Assembly: GCA_900541505.1 (NCBI GenBank)
Contig: UQKK01000035.1
Location: forward strand, 1 to 33,523
DNA: 33,523 nucleotides
Reading direction: 5' to 3'
Source of the DNA: an uncultured Ruminococcus sp.
GTDB lineage: Bacteria > Bacillota > Clostridia > Lachnospirales > Lachnospiraceae
Shown: positions 1 through 8,039 of the stretch, one piece after another
Layout: every line of letters begins with the position of its first letter
Numbering within the stretch: position 1 is the stretch's first letter
Position numbers and translations under genes: made by a program
Notes under the pieces: generated by a model
Told to the model about the DNA's origin: nothing
Database searches by the model: none
What the model saw: the letters and a program-made list of their open reading frames with translations, nothing else

Positions 1-156
1 AAAAGGCCCCCCCGCCGCCCCGCCAATGAATGCCGCAAAGAGCAGCGTCCTCTCCGGTATCCGCCACGCTCTTTTCTCCGCCCGTCTCTTATCCAGCCCG
101 AAAAGCAAGAAGGCAAAGAGATTGCTTGCCAGAAGATACCATCCCCACAGCCTCAT
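1..156 (-). CDS. DUF1294 family membrane protein, N-terminal part (cut by window edge)
   Basis: The first 52 codons of a minus-strand gene run off the left end of the window. The start ATG (154-156) overlaps the addA stop codon as ATGA, so the gene is translationally coupled to addA. Residues 1-20 form a hydrophobic segment (MRLWGWYLLASNLFAFLLFG). It is followed by a basic stretch with the order LDKRRAEKRAWRIPERTLL, and then a glycine-rich second hydrophobic segment. The 'DK..A....WRIPE..L' arrangement is characteristic of the DUF1294 family, which are small membrane proteins of about 90-130 residues and unknown function. The C-terminal half is outside the window, so completeness cannot be judged. 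Nothing in the sequence suggests a role in recombination beyond its position in the addAB operon. Confidence 0.8.
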   Translation of the reverse strand, partial: MRLWGWYLLASNLFAFLLFGLDKRRAEKRAWRIPERTLLFAAFIGGAAGGPF

Positions 157-3100
157 ACCTGAATTTCCTCCTTTAACGTAAAGGAATAGATAATCTTTTC
201 TTTCACCGGCTTCTCAAGAAGCTGTTCCAGCGCCCGCGCATAGTACTGAAGCTGTGCCTGGTATTTGTCTTTGAGTTCCCTGCCCAATCTCACCCGGTCT
301 GTCTTATAATCCAATACCACCAGTCCGTCGTCCTCCTCGAAATAGACGTCAATGATTCCCTGCACAAGGATGGTCTCTGTCTGACACTCGTTACCGCGGT
401 TTTCAGGCTCTTCCGGTTGTGTTTCTGTGCGGAAGACCTCTTCGGGATAAATCTCTGCCGCATCGACACCCAGCACAAAGGGCTGCTCTTTGTAGAGCCT
501 GCCTTTCGCTGCCGCCTGCGACATCCGCCTGCCGCTTGCGCTGTTTAAGAAAGTAAGGATATCCTCTACGCGAATACAGTCCGCCATCTCCGGGGAGAGT
601 TTTCCTTCCCCTCGAAGCTTCTCTATCTGCTCTGCCAGACTCTTTTCATCATACCGGGCAGAAAAATCCAACAGTTCCAGAAGCTTATGGTAGGCGCTTC
701 CCCTGGAGGCGCCTTTTAGTTCCTCCTCTTCCTTCAGAAACTGAGGAATGAGAGGCACCACATCCGGCTCTTCATACAAAGCCTCGCCCGCCTCCTCAGA
801 AAGATACTCCCTCTTTTTCAGTTCCGATACGGTAAATTTTAATTTGCGCTTTCCTTCCTTCTCATATGGATATACAAAGGAGAGCTGACTGGTCAGCTTT
901 TCTCTGTATTCCGGAAGGTAAGAGTGATGCGGGTTCCAGTTTTCCAGCACTGAGAGCGCGATTTCCTCCGCCAATTCTTCTGTCTCCCCGGCAAAAGAAA
1001 GTTCCTTTGCGCCAATCAGCCTGACTGTGAAGGGATTTTGTGGTTCTTTTGGAAAGACAGCGGTAAGAATCCAGTCCAGGCAGGTCTTCGCCCCCGCCAG
1101 GGCAGAGAAGGGAATTTCTTCTCCCCCGTCTTTTCGCGTCTTCGCCGCTTCTTCCTCTGCTTCCAGCGCCGCTTCCGCTTCTTTTAAGGTTCCGGTGAGA
1201 ATCAGCTTTTCCTTCGCCCTTGTCATTGCCACATACAAAACCCGCAGCTCTTCCCCCAGATTTTCCAGCGCTGTCTCCTGCTGTATGACTTTCTTTAAGA
1301 AGGAGGGCGCCTTTGTCCGCTTTTCAAGGTCCACTGCATCGATTCCCACGCCCCACTGGGGATGGATGACAAGGCTGCCGGAAACGTCCTGCATGTTGAA
1401 ACGTTTTCCCATGCCTGCCACAAAGACAACCGGAAACTCCAGACCTTTGCTCTTGTGTATGCTCATGATGCGCACCGTGTCCGCCTGCTCGTCCTCCATG
1501 CTGGCTTCCCCGTAGTCCACATCGTATTTTTTTAATTGTTCAATATAACGCACAAAATGGAACAATCCCTTGTAGCTCGTCTTCTCAAAAGCGGATGCCT
1601 TCTCCACCAGCATCTCTAAATTCGCTGTGCGCTGTCCACCGGCGGGCATCGCCTCCATGAACAGCCCGTATCCCGTATCCTCCAGAATTTTCCATAAAAG
1701 TTCATGGATGGGGGTGTAGGGCACCATCTCACGAAAATGCTCATATTCTTTAAAGAAACGCTGCAGTTTTTCACTGTCTCCTGCTGCAAGCGCCACCGCC
1801 TCATGGAAGGGCACATCCGGGTAAGCTGTGCGGATGTCAGCCAGCTCCTGCGCATTTAATTTTCCGATGGGGGAGGTCAGCACTGCCGCCAGCGGAATAT
1901 CCTGCTTAAAATTATCCAGCACTTTCAGATAATCCAGCAGCACACTCACTTCGTAAGTCTCGAAATATCCCTCCCGGCTGGCAGCATAGGCGGGAATCCC
2001 CTCCCTCATTAAAATAGAAGAAATCTCCTTCGCCCACCCTTTGATGCTCCGGGTCAGGATGACGATATCCCGGTACTGTATGCTCCGGTAAGCGCCGCTC
2101 TTTTTATCCAGCACTTTTCCTTCCTTCAGCAGCTTTTTGATACGCCAGGCAATGAGATATGCCTCTTTCTCCTTCTCGTCCTCCCCCGGCAATTCAGCCT
2201 CGTCTCTATCCGCGAGAAGCAGCTCCGCCCTGCACAGGGAATCTCCGTTTTCGTCTGTCTGCGGGGCATACTCCGCCCCCGGATAGAGCGCCGCCTCTCT
2301 GTCATAGGCAACCCCGCCCAAATCTTTTCGCATAATCTGTGAAAACAGAAAATTGGCGCTGTCAAGCACTTCCGTGCGGCTGCGGAAATTCTTGTGCAGG
2401 TCAATCCGCTGGCACACGCCGCCCTCTGTATCGTAGGAATCGTATTTCTCCATGAAAAGCTCCGGGCGAGACAGTCGGAAACGGTAGATACTCTGCTTCA
2501 CATCCCCCACCATGAAAATATTGTTCTGTCCCTGCCCCATGCGGGAAACGCTTGTCAGAATCGCTTCCTGGATAAAGTTGCTGTCCTGATACTCGTCTAT
2601 CATCACCTCTAAAAACTGCTCCTGGTACTCTCTCGCCGTCACAGAAGGCACTAAAGCCCCATTCTTTTCCTCCGTGAGGATGGAAAGGGCAAACTGCTCC
2701 ATATCGCTGAAGTCAATAAGGTTCCGGTTTCGCTTCTCCTTGGCGAACGCTTCGGCAAACTCCCGGACAAGCCCCACAATAACGCGGATGGAGACGCCGC
2801 AGGTGCGCATATCTTCCATCTGCCTTTCCAGAGAATCGTAAAAATAAGTGTCCCGCAAATCGCCTGCCTGCTTTTTCACCCGGTCCCGGATTGCCTTGAC
2901 CTGCTCCTTCTTTTCCTCAGACACCGTCTCGTCCTTTTTCCCTGACAGGCGCTTCCAGGAAACTTTCTCCATCATAGAGCCCATTTCCCGGAAGTCTTTG
3001 GCTTTCTGCACTGTGCTGATAATCTCCAAATCGCTTTCCAGCATGGGGGCGTACATGTAGGGTCCGTCCGCCTCCTCGCAGAGTTTAAGCGCCATATGCA

Positions 3101-3869
3101 GCATCTTTTCGGAATCCGCCAGATATCTCTTTGCCAGCAGTGCTGCCCTGGAAAATATCTCCGGTTCCCGGAAATTCCCTGCTGCCCCATCCGTCTCAAC
3201 TGCGCTATCTGTCTTGACCGCCTTGTCCCCTTCTCTGATCCCGGCAGGCGCCTGCGTTCCATCCCTTTCCATCTCATAGGCACAGACGCAGCCTTCCAGC
3301 CATTTTTCCGGCTGGGGATAGCTCAGTGAATATTCATGGAGTTTTAAAATGATGTCCTCAATCTTCTTGTCACTGCGCCCGCTGCTGTATTTCTCCGTAA
3401 ATTCCAGAAAGTCCTTCTCCCCCTGCACATAGCGTTCTTCCAGCAGTTCTTCCAGCACGTCCTGTTTTAAGAGCTTTAGTTCTCCCTCCTCCGCAATACG
3501 GAAACCGGGGTCCAAATCAATCACATGAAAATGCTCCCGAATGACGTTTAAACAAAAGCTGTGGATAGTGGTAATCTGAGCGCTGTGAATCAAGGTCGCC
3601 TGCCTCTGTAAGTGCACATCCTCCGGATGAGATTCCAATTCCTTTTCAATGGCTTCCCGTATCCTCTCTTTCATCTCGGCGGCAGCCGCCTCGGTGAAGG
3701 TCACAATCAAAAGACGGTCCACATCTACCGGGGAATCCTCGGTGAGCATCTTGATGATACGCTCCACCAGCACTGCCGTCTTCCCGGAACCCGCCGCGGC
3801 GGATACAAGGATGTTGCAGTTTCGAAGGTCAATGACCTTCTGCTGTTCTTTTGTCCAAGTCACCTTCAT
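153..3869 (-). CDS. addA: ATP-dependent helicase/nuclease subunit A (AddA)
   Basis: AddA is the 3'-5' helicase and 3'-strand nuclease subunit of the AddAB complex. AddAB resects double-strand breaks and loads RecA, and is the Firmicute counterpart of RecBCD. The 1238 residues match the usual length of about 1200-1250. Visible motifs are Walker A AAAGSGKT (24-31), UvrD/Rep Walker B MIDEYQDS (423-430), GDVKQSIYRFR (455-465), MSIHKSKGLEFP and LYVAMTRAKEKL in the second helicase half, and the C-terminal RecB-like nuclease motif LDYKTD (about 1186-1191). The ATG overlaps the addB stop by 4 bp (ATGA), so the two subunits are translationally coupled. The downstream DUF1294 gene is coupled in the same way. 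Confidence 0.97.
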   Translation of the reverse strand: MKVTWTKEQQKVIDLRNCNILVSAAAGSGKTAVLVERIIKMLTEDSPVDVDRLLIVTFTEAAAAEMKERIREAIEKELESHPEDVHLQRQATLIHSAQITTIHSFCLNVIREHFHVIDLDPGFRIAEEGELKLLKQDVLEELLEERYVQGEKDFLEFTEKYSSGRSDKKIEDIILKLHEYSLSYPQPEKWLEGCVCAYEMERDGTQAPAGIREGDKAVKTDSAVETDGAAGNFREPEIFSRAALLAKRYLADSEKMLHMALKLCEEADGPYMYAPMLESDLEIISTVQKAKDFREMGSMMEKVSWKRLSGKKDETVSEEKKEQVKAIRDRVKKQAGDLRDTYFYDSLERQMEDMRTCGVSIRVIVGLVREFAEAFAKEKRNRNLIDFSDMEQFALSILTEEKNGALVPSVTAREYQEQFLEVMIDEYQDSNFIQEAILTSVSRMGQGQNNIFMVGDVKQSIYRFRLSRPELFMEKYDSYDTEGGVCQRIDLHKNFRSRTEVLDSANFLFSQIMRKDLGGVAYDREAALYPGAEYAPQTDENGDSLCRAELLLADRDEAELPGEDEKEKEAYLIAWRIKKLLKEGKVLDKKSGAYRSIQYRDIVILTRSIKGWAKEISSILMREGIPAYAASREGYFETYEVSVLLDYLKVLDNFKQDIPLAAVLTSPIGKLNAQELADIRTAYPDVPFHEAVALAAGDSEKLQRFFKEYEHFREMVPYTPIHELLWKILEDTGYGLFMEAMPAGGQRTANLEMLVEKASAFEKTSYKGLFHFVRYIEQLKKYDVDYGEASMEDEQADTVRIMSIHKSKGLEFPVVFVAGMGKRFNMQDVSGSLVIHPQWGVGIDAVDLEKRTKAPSFLKKVIQQETALENLGEELRVLYVAMTRAKEKLILTGTLKEAEAALEAEEEAAKTRKDGGEEIPFSALAGAKTCLDWILTAVFPKEPQNPFTVRLIGAKELSFAGETEELAEEIALSVLENWNPHHSYLPEYREKLTSQLSFVYPYEKEGKRKLKFTVSELKKREYLSEEAGEALYEEPDVVPLIPQFLKEEEELKGASRGSAYHKLLELLDFSARYDEKSLAEQIEKLRGEGKLSPEMADCIRVEDILTFLNSASGRRMSQAAAKGRLYKEQPFVLGVDAAEIYPEEVFRTETQPEEPENRGNECQTETILVQGIIDVYFEEDDGLVVLDYKTDRVRLGRELKDKYQAQLQYYARALEQLLEKPVKEKIIYSFTLKEEIQV

Positions 3870-6800
3870 GCTGTCTCTCCTTTGCCATTTTCATCCATCC
3901 TGCCGGGACTTTCTTTTTCCCGAAACTTTTCCGTCCCATCGAGGGACTTCTCGCTGCTATGTTCTCCCATCTTATTCAGCGCCTCTTCTCTGTCGTACTT
4001 CTCCATCTCCCGGTAGTCATAACCCTCAATCCGGGTATCAAAGCCGCAAATATCCCGGTAGGCGCAAAAGTCGCACCCGGTGCTGTTCTCCAGTTTGTAG
4101 GGCAGGGCGTCTGCCTCCCCCGCTCGAATCCGCCGGGTCAGTTCTTCTCTCTTTTCCCCGGCATAGCGAAGGAATATGGAAAATTCCTCCCCAGTCAGTA
4201 CTTTAGAGCTCTTACTCAAGCTCCCATCCTTGTTTCTGCCAAGGGGAAGATAGCGGGACGTCCCTCTTAACTCTCTCTCCATGTGGGAGAGCACCGCTTC
4301 GTCCGCGTTCACCAGTCCGTCCAGCTTTAATTCCTTTAAGATTTTTTCCTCTGTCTCCCCGTCATTTTTGCCTCTGGCAACAATGGGGTCCTGCATGCGA
4401 TAGTAGAAAATTCCGGCGGGAACCACTTCCTGCCCCGGATGTTTCTTCTCCTCCACATCAAGCGCCGCGTTTAAGTATACCGGAAGCTGCAGCTGCAGCC
4501 CGTGATAAAAGGCAGTGATGTCAAAACTTTTCATTCCCGTCTTGTAGTCCGTCACCTTCACATATACTTTCCCGTCGTCCTCGCAGGTGTCGATTCGGTC
4601 TATCTTCCCGCTTCCAAAGTTCAATTCATAGCCGCTGGGCTTGAAATCCCCGCACGCCATCTGCTTTGTCAGCGCCCACACAGAGCGGTGGACAAGCTTT
4701 TTTATGCGGGTGATGAGATACTCATTCCTGGCAGAACTGTAGAGCACCGTATTTCCATAATCCACGATACTCTCCTCCACACTTTCTTCCACCAGACTGT
4801 CCCGCGTCTGCTCATCCATGTCCTCCCATTTCAGATGCTTCTCATCTGCTTTCCTGGAGAAGCGCTCCATCGACTGATGGGCGATATTTCCCCAGTCCAG
4901 CGAGGCAAAGGCATACTCTTCCCGCTCACAAAGTTTCAGCCCGTAGGAGAGGAAGTGGGCGTAAGCGCAGGCAGAGAATTTTTCCAGCCTCGTGACACTG
5001 AAGTTCCCTGTTTCTCCGTAAAGCCTGTTTGCCGAGTCCGCTGTCAGGCTGTTTGCTTCCTTCCGGTAAAATCCAGCCTGCAATATCTCTTCTACTTCAT
5101 TTCTATCTTCCTTCTCCCAATACCATGTGTAGAGCTCTTTGAAATCTGCCCCTAGCCCGCGGCTTCTCTCCCGGAGACCTTCTGCCAGATAAGTAAGCCC
5201 GGTCTTTCTCGTGAGCTCCCGCTCTGTCATCCGCTTTTCCTCTTCGTCTGTGATAACAAGCTTCGGGAAAAGACGCCGGATATCTTGTACCAGGTAGGCA
5301 GGGCGCAGGGCTTTTCCGTCCGCCGACACCTTACTGTAAGACAGCACCAGCTTTTCCGTAGGTTTGGTGAGGTTCATATATAAATAAAATTTCTGGATAT
5401 ACGCCTGCTCTTTTGCTCCGGGGGAGAGGACAATCTCCTCCTGTTTGAAGCGTTCCCTGTCCCGCTCTGTCAAAAGTCCCCCGGTGCCAAGATTCCCCGG
5501 CAGCAGAGTGTCATTGACCCCCACAAAAAACAGCGCCCGGATATTCTTAAGCCTCGTCCTCTGCATATCCCCCACTACCACCTGGTCGAGACTGGGCGGG
5601 ATAACGCCCACTTTCGCCTCCTGCAATCCCGCATCCAGCAAGTCGCAGTATTCTTTGAGGGAAATCCTTTCCTCCCCCAATAGCTCCGCGAATTTATCAA
5701 ACAATTCCAGGGTAATGCGGTAAATCTGGGCGTACTCCTTGGCAAGCGCCAGTTCCTGCCCATCCTGGAAACGCTGCTCCATCAAGCTTAACTGTTCCTG
5801 CATATGCTCCTGAACAAAAAACTCGTACACTGCCTGGGTCACATCGCGGACAGTTTTACTCCTCTGCTTTAAAATAAAGACCAGACCATCCAGTTTTTCC
5901 ACAAAGCGCACCCGCAGATGATTTAAGCGCTCCAACTCTTCCTCCTGTGCATTGGCGCTCTGCCGCACCCACACCTGCTGCCATTTCTTCCATCCTTTGA
6001 CACCCAGCGCCAGCACGTAGTTTTCCATCTCATCGATTTCCTCATTGGAAAACCCGGTAAGTCCTGTGCGCAGGAAGCGAAAAACACTCTCATAGGTAAA
6101 ATTCTGCTCCACCATCTTTAAAAGACTGCGCACATACTCCACAAAAGCATTCTGCAGGATGCTCTTCTTGTGGTCCATAAAGCAGGGAATGTCATACGTT
6201 GCAAATGCCTTCTCCAGATGCGCAGCGTATGTCTCCATATCGCTGCAGATGACCGCCACATCCCGGTAACGGTAGCCTTCTTTTCGCACCAGAGAGCGCA
6301 CGGTCTCCGCCGCGAACTGCGCTTCCTCCTTAGGACTTCTCGCCGCATGGATACTGACTGCCTCCTGCTCCCCGTCATACTGCTCTTTGGAGTAGCGAAA
6401 CAGGGCAGATTCCAAAAATCCAAGCGCCGGATTTTCCCGGAAACGGTAAACGGGCTTCTCATAGAGCGTCACCGGCTCCGCAATCTCCACTTGATTCTTA
6501 CGCGCAGTTTCCACAAGGGAGACCACCATCTGTTTGCTGATTCCGAACAACTGATAGGGGTGGCGGTAGACGAAGGGATTTTCCCGTCCATCCATCTCCA
6601 CTGTCACCAGCAACTTGCTGCATGTCTTTAACAATTCTCCTAAAAGGCGGTTCTGCACCGGGGTAAATCCGGTAAACCCGTCCAGGGCAATCACACTGTC
6701 CTTTAAAATTTCCGACTTTGCCGCCACAGAGCTTAACACATCCAAGAGTTCCTCTTTTGTGATATATTTATCCGCAAGGTACTGTTCAAATCCTTCGTAA

Positions 6801-7285
6801 ACCCTGCGGATATCCTTTAATTTATAGTAGAGATAGCTCTCAGAATCCAACCGGTCAAGCAGAGAATCCAGCACCTCAAATCCCACGCCGTACTGGGTAA
6901 ACTCCGAGATGACGGATTTCACCTCGCTGATGTAACCCTGCTTTTTCAGATTTCCTTTTAATACCTTTAAATCCGGCTCATATTTTCCCGCAATCCTGCG
7001 CAGAATCAGATTCTTTCCCTCATCGTCCAGTATCCGTTTGTTCTCCGCGCCCGTCTCCTCAAAAATACGGTGTGCCAGGCGCGCAAAACTTAAGACATCA
7101 ATGTTCATGATGCCCCCTCTTGGGTGCGCAAGGCACAAATCCTTCTGCGTCTGCATGGTAAACTGCTCCGGCACCAGCACGAGATAATTCCTCTTTGGAT
7201 GCCTGACCGACTCTTTTACAATATAGTCATATAAATAATGGGATTTTCCACTGCCCGAATTTCCGAAAATGAATTGTAATGACAT
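3866..7285 (-). CDS. addB: ATP-dependent nuclease subunit B (AddB/RexB)
   Basis: AddB is the second subunit of AddAB. It carries the 5'-strand nuclease and an inactive-helicase scaffold that reads Chi. The 1139 residues fit the family. The N-terminal P-loop is GNSGSGKS (8-15). The nuclease motif DYK is at 913-915 (in TDYKTG). Four cysteines sit where the family holds a 4Fe-4S cluster: C773 in SACAYAHF, and C1071, C1074 and C1080 in CDFCAYRDIC. The last 45 or so residues are hydrophilic, poor in conserved motifs and probably disordered. The start is supported by an AGGAGG-type site 5 bases before the ATG (GGAGGATTGCATG). It is the first gene of the addB-addA-DUF1294 operon, and a TATAAT box lies about 40 bp upstream at 7326-7331. 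Confidence 0.96.
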   Translation of the reverse strand: MSLQFIFGNSGSGKSHYLYDYIVKESVRHPKRNYLVLVPEQFTMQTQKDLCLAHPRGGIMNIDVLSFARLAHRIFEETGAENKRILDDEGKNLILRRIAGKYEPDLKVLKGNLKKQGYISEVKSVISEFTQYGVGFEVLDSLLDRLDSESYLYYKLKDIRRVYEGFEQYLADKYITKEELLDVLSSVAAKSEILKDSVIALDGFTGFTPVQNRLLGELLKTCSKLLVTVEMDGRENPFVYRHPYQLFGISKQMVVSLVETARKNQVEIAEPVTLYEKPVYRFRENPALGFLESALFRYSKEQYDGEQEAVSIHAARSPKEEAQFAAETVRSLVRKEGYRYRDVAVICSDMETYAAHLEKAFATYDIPCFMDHKKSILQNAFVEYVRSLLKMVEQNFTYESVFRFLRTGLTGFSNEEIDEMENYVLALGVKGWKKWQQVWVRQSANAQEEELERLNHLRVRFVEKLDGLVFILKQRSKTVRDVTQAVYEFFVQEHMQEQLSLMEQRFQDGQELALAKEYAQIYRITLELFDKFAELLGEERISLKEYCDLLDAGLQEAKVGVIPPSLDQVVVGDMQRTRLKNIRALFFVGVNDTLLPGNLGTGGLLTERDRERFKQEEIVLSPGAKEQAYIQKFYLYMNLTKPTEKLVLSYSKVSADGKALRPAYLVQDIRRLFPKLVITDEEEKRMTERELTRKTGLTYLAEGLRERSRGLGADFKELYTWYWEKEDRNEVEEILQAGFYRKEANSLTADSANRLYGETGNFSVTRLEKFSACAYAHFLSYGLKLCEREEYAFASLDWGNIAHQSMERFSRKADEKHLKWEDMDEQTRDSLVEESVEESIVDYGNTVLYSSARNEYLITRIKKLVHRSVWALTKQMACGDFKPSGYELNFGSGKIDRIDTCEDDGKVYVKVTDYKTGMKSFDITAFYHGLQLQLPVYLNAALDVEEKKHPGQEVVPAGIFYYRMQDPIVARGKNDGETEEKILKELKLDGLVNADEAVLSHMERELRGTSRYLPLGRNKDGSLSKSSKVLTGEEFSIFLRYAGEKREELTRRIRAGEADALPYKLENSTGCDFCAYRDICGFDTRIEGYDYREMEKYDREEALNKMGEHSSEKSLDGTEKFREKESPGRMDENGKGETA

Positions 7286-7325
7286 GCAATCCTCCTGTAT
7301 GGCTGCCCTTTTTATTTTGCCTTTT

Positions 7326-7331
7326 ATTATA
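7326..7331 (-). promoter_or_regulatory. -10 box of the probable addB promoter
   Basis: On the minus strand this reads TATAAT, about 41 bp before the addB ATG. No good -35 hexamer lies 16-18 bases further upstream, so only the -10 is claimed. Confidence 0.4.
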
Positions 7332-7349
7332 CTGTATAGAACAAAATTT

Positions 7350-7475
7350 GTGTACCCTTTAGGTTGCTATTCACAGCCGACTCCAAATTGTCAGCAGAGG
7401 TGTCGTGCTCGCACGTAAACCGCTGGTGTCAATTTGGAGTTAGGACTGTGAAACAGTCACGCCTTTAGGGTATAC
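7350..7475. repeat. Imperfect inverted repeat of about 125 bp
   Basis: The two halves are related as inverted copies. Positions 7350-7363 match the complement of 7462-7475 at 11 of 14 bases. The 6-mer at 7371-7376 (TCACAG) pairs with 7446-7451. An 11-mer at 7380-7390 (ACTCCAAATTG) pairs perfectly with 7430-7440. The centre holds a near-palindrome GTGCTCGCAC. A smaller perfect hairpin, GACTGT-GAA-ACAGTC, is nested at 7444-7458. The element lies between the divergent addB and ABC-F promoters. Its size and terminal complementarity resemble a small non-autonomous mobile element, but no target duplication was identified. Confidence 0.55.
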
Positions 7476-7499
7476 CTTATCGGGCAAAACATTTTCGGG

Positions 7500-7529
7500 T
7501 TGACACCTTCTCTCCTTTTCTGTTATGAT
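7500..7529 (+). promoter_or_regulatory. Sigma-A type promoter for the ABC-F leader transcript
   Basis: TTGACA (7500-7505) is a perfect -35. An 18-bp spacer separates it from TATGAT (7524-7529), a 5-of-6 match to the -10. Transcription would start near 7536, giving a leader of about 500 nt before the ABC-F gene at 8040. No other + strand gene lies between. Confidence 0.75.
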
Positions 7530-7610
7530 AGCGTCGATGACAATAAACCGCTTCCTATACACCGGCAGCGCCGACAATGTACAGGACAGCATAAGATTGG
7601 AGATGAAAAG

Positions 7611-7631
7611 ATGAAGAATTTTTCCTGTTAA
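7611..7631 (+). CDS. Six-residue leader peptide MKNFSC
   Basis: The ATG follows a GGAG ribosome site at a spacing of 8 bases (TTGGAGATGAAAAGATG). The frame reads MKNFSC and then TAA. Its position, about 75 nt after the predicted transcription start and before a terminator, is that of a regulatory leader peptide. The last codons (7621-7628, TTTCCTGT) are the strand that can pair with 7694-7701, so a ribosome on this ORF would block that pairing. A second ORF begins in the overlapping TAATG. Confidence 0.6.
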   Translation: MKNFSC

Positions 7632-7729
7632 TGATTCGTGCACAGACAGAAGTTTTGACGAAGAGATTTCATCTGTCTTTTTGTCGTGCAGACACAGGAA
7701 AGTTCTTTCATCATAATCCGGATAGATAG
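7631..7729 (+). CDS. Possible second leader ORF (32 codons) coupled to the first
   Basis: An ATG overlaps the stop of the six-codon leader (TAATG), an arrangement that favours re-initiation. The frame stays open for 32 residues and ends with TAG at 7727-7729, before the terminator. No domain is recognisable. If translated, its ribosomes would cover 7694-7701 and so prevent antiterminator pairing, which would reinforce the off state. It could equally be a chance ORF. Confidence 0.3.
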   Translation: MIRAQTEVLTKRFHLSFCRADTGKFFHHNPDR

Positions 7730-7771
7730 AACACGCGCAGGCTTTCTTGCGCAGATTGTAACGACGTACCG

Positions 7772-7807
7772 GGAACCGCGGAAGGCTTTTCTGTGGTTCC
7801 TTTTTTT
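7772..7807 (+). terminator. Intrinsic terminator inside the ABC-F leader
   Basis: The stem is GGAACCGCGG (7772-7781) with CTGTGGTTCC (7791-7800), ten pairs including two G-U, with a 9-nt loop. It is followed by TTTTTTT (7801-7807). It is a strong rho-independent terminator placed between the promoter and the gene it serves, as expected of an attenuator. Confidence 0.85.
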
Positions 7808-7840
7808 GTACGCGCAGAGGGCACTGCCCTGCGTGTCATA

Positions 7841-8016
7841 CAAGACTCGCCCGCGAGTCTTGGCGCGGGATTCGGGTCAGCTCTGCTGACATCATTCTTT
7901 TCCGAATCCCTGCGCATCCTCGCGGAGCGTATATCAGAGGGAGATTGACCCCCGCCACTGATACGGATTTGTTACTCACCGCCTATAGAGGCGGGAGTCA
8001 TCTTCCTCTGATATAC
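7841..8016 (+). repeat. Multi-hairpin repeat element (about 176 bp), full-looking copy
   Basis: The element is built of consecutive hairpins. A perfect palindrome CAAGACTCGC-CC-GCGAGTCTTG lies at 7841-7862. Next is GCGCGGGATTCGG pairing with CCGAATCCCTGCGC, ending near 7914 and enclosing GTCAG-CTCTG-CTGAC (7877-7891). Last is a long arm, 7929-7956 with 7989-8016, starting and ending GTATATCAGAGG...CCTCTGATATAC. The first 52 bp recur exactly at 33472-33523. The last 44 bp recur at 32143-32186 with 2 mismatches, and more divergently at 27491-27530. It lies between the attenuator terminator and the ABC-F ribosome site. The boundaries come from where similarity between copies begins and ends. It may be a MITE-like or REP-like element. 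Confidence 0.75.
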
Positions 8017-8039
8017 ATTAGATTGGAGGTACAAATTCT

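Larger units (their letters stand above)
7611..7807 (+). promoter_or_regulatory. Ribosome-mediated transcription attenuator (leader RNA switch)
   Basis: Three alternative pairings can be read directly. Off-state helix: 7621-7628 (TTTCCTGT, inside the MKNFSC ORF) with 7694-7701 (ACAGGAAA), 8 perfect pairs. This encloses a second helix, 7644-7650 (AGACAGA) with 7672-7678 (TCTGTCT). On-state antiterminator: 7693-7702 (CACAGGAAAG) with 7786-7795 (CTTTTCTGTG), 10 pairs including one G-U. Terminator: 7772-7781 with 7791-7800, followed by seven T. The segment 7694-7701 can be in only one of the first two helices, and the on-state helix takes half of the terminator's right arm. A ribosome stalled on the leader peptide would free that segment and allow read-through. 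Ribosome-mediated attenuation is established for other antibiotic-resistance ABC-F genes (Listeria lmo0919, Bacillus vmlR). That this copy works so is inference. Confidence 0.7.

Noticed and set aside
3612..4270. Three overlapping + strand ORFs of 134-185 codons opposite the addA/addB junction
   Set aside because: They lie antisense to clearly conserved AddA/AddB sequence, lack ribosome sites and have low-complexity Ser/Pro-rich translations.
7686..7889. 67-codon + strand ORF (GTG start) in the ABC-F leader
   Set aside because: It has no ribosome site, and its frame runs through the terminator stem, the T run and the repeat element, so it is read-through of non-coding DNA.
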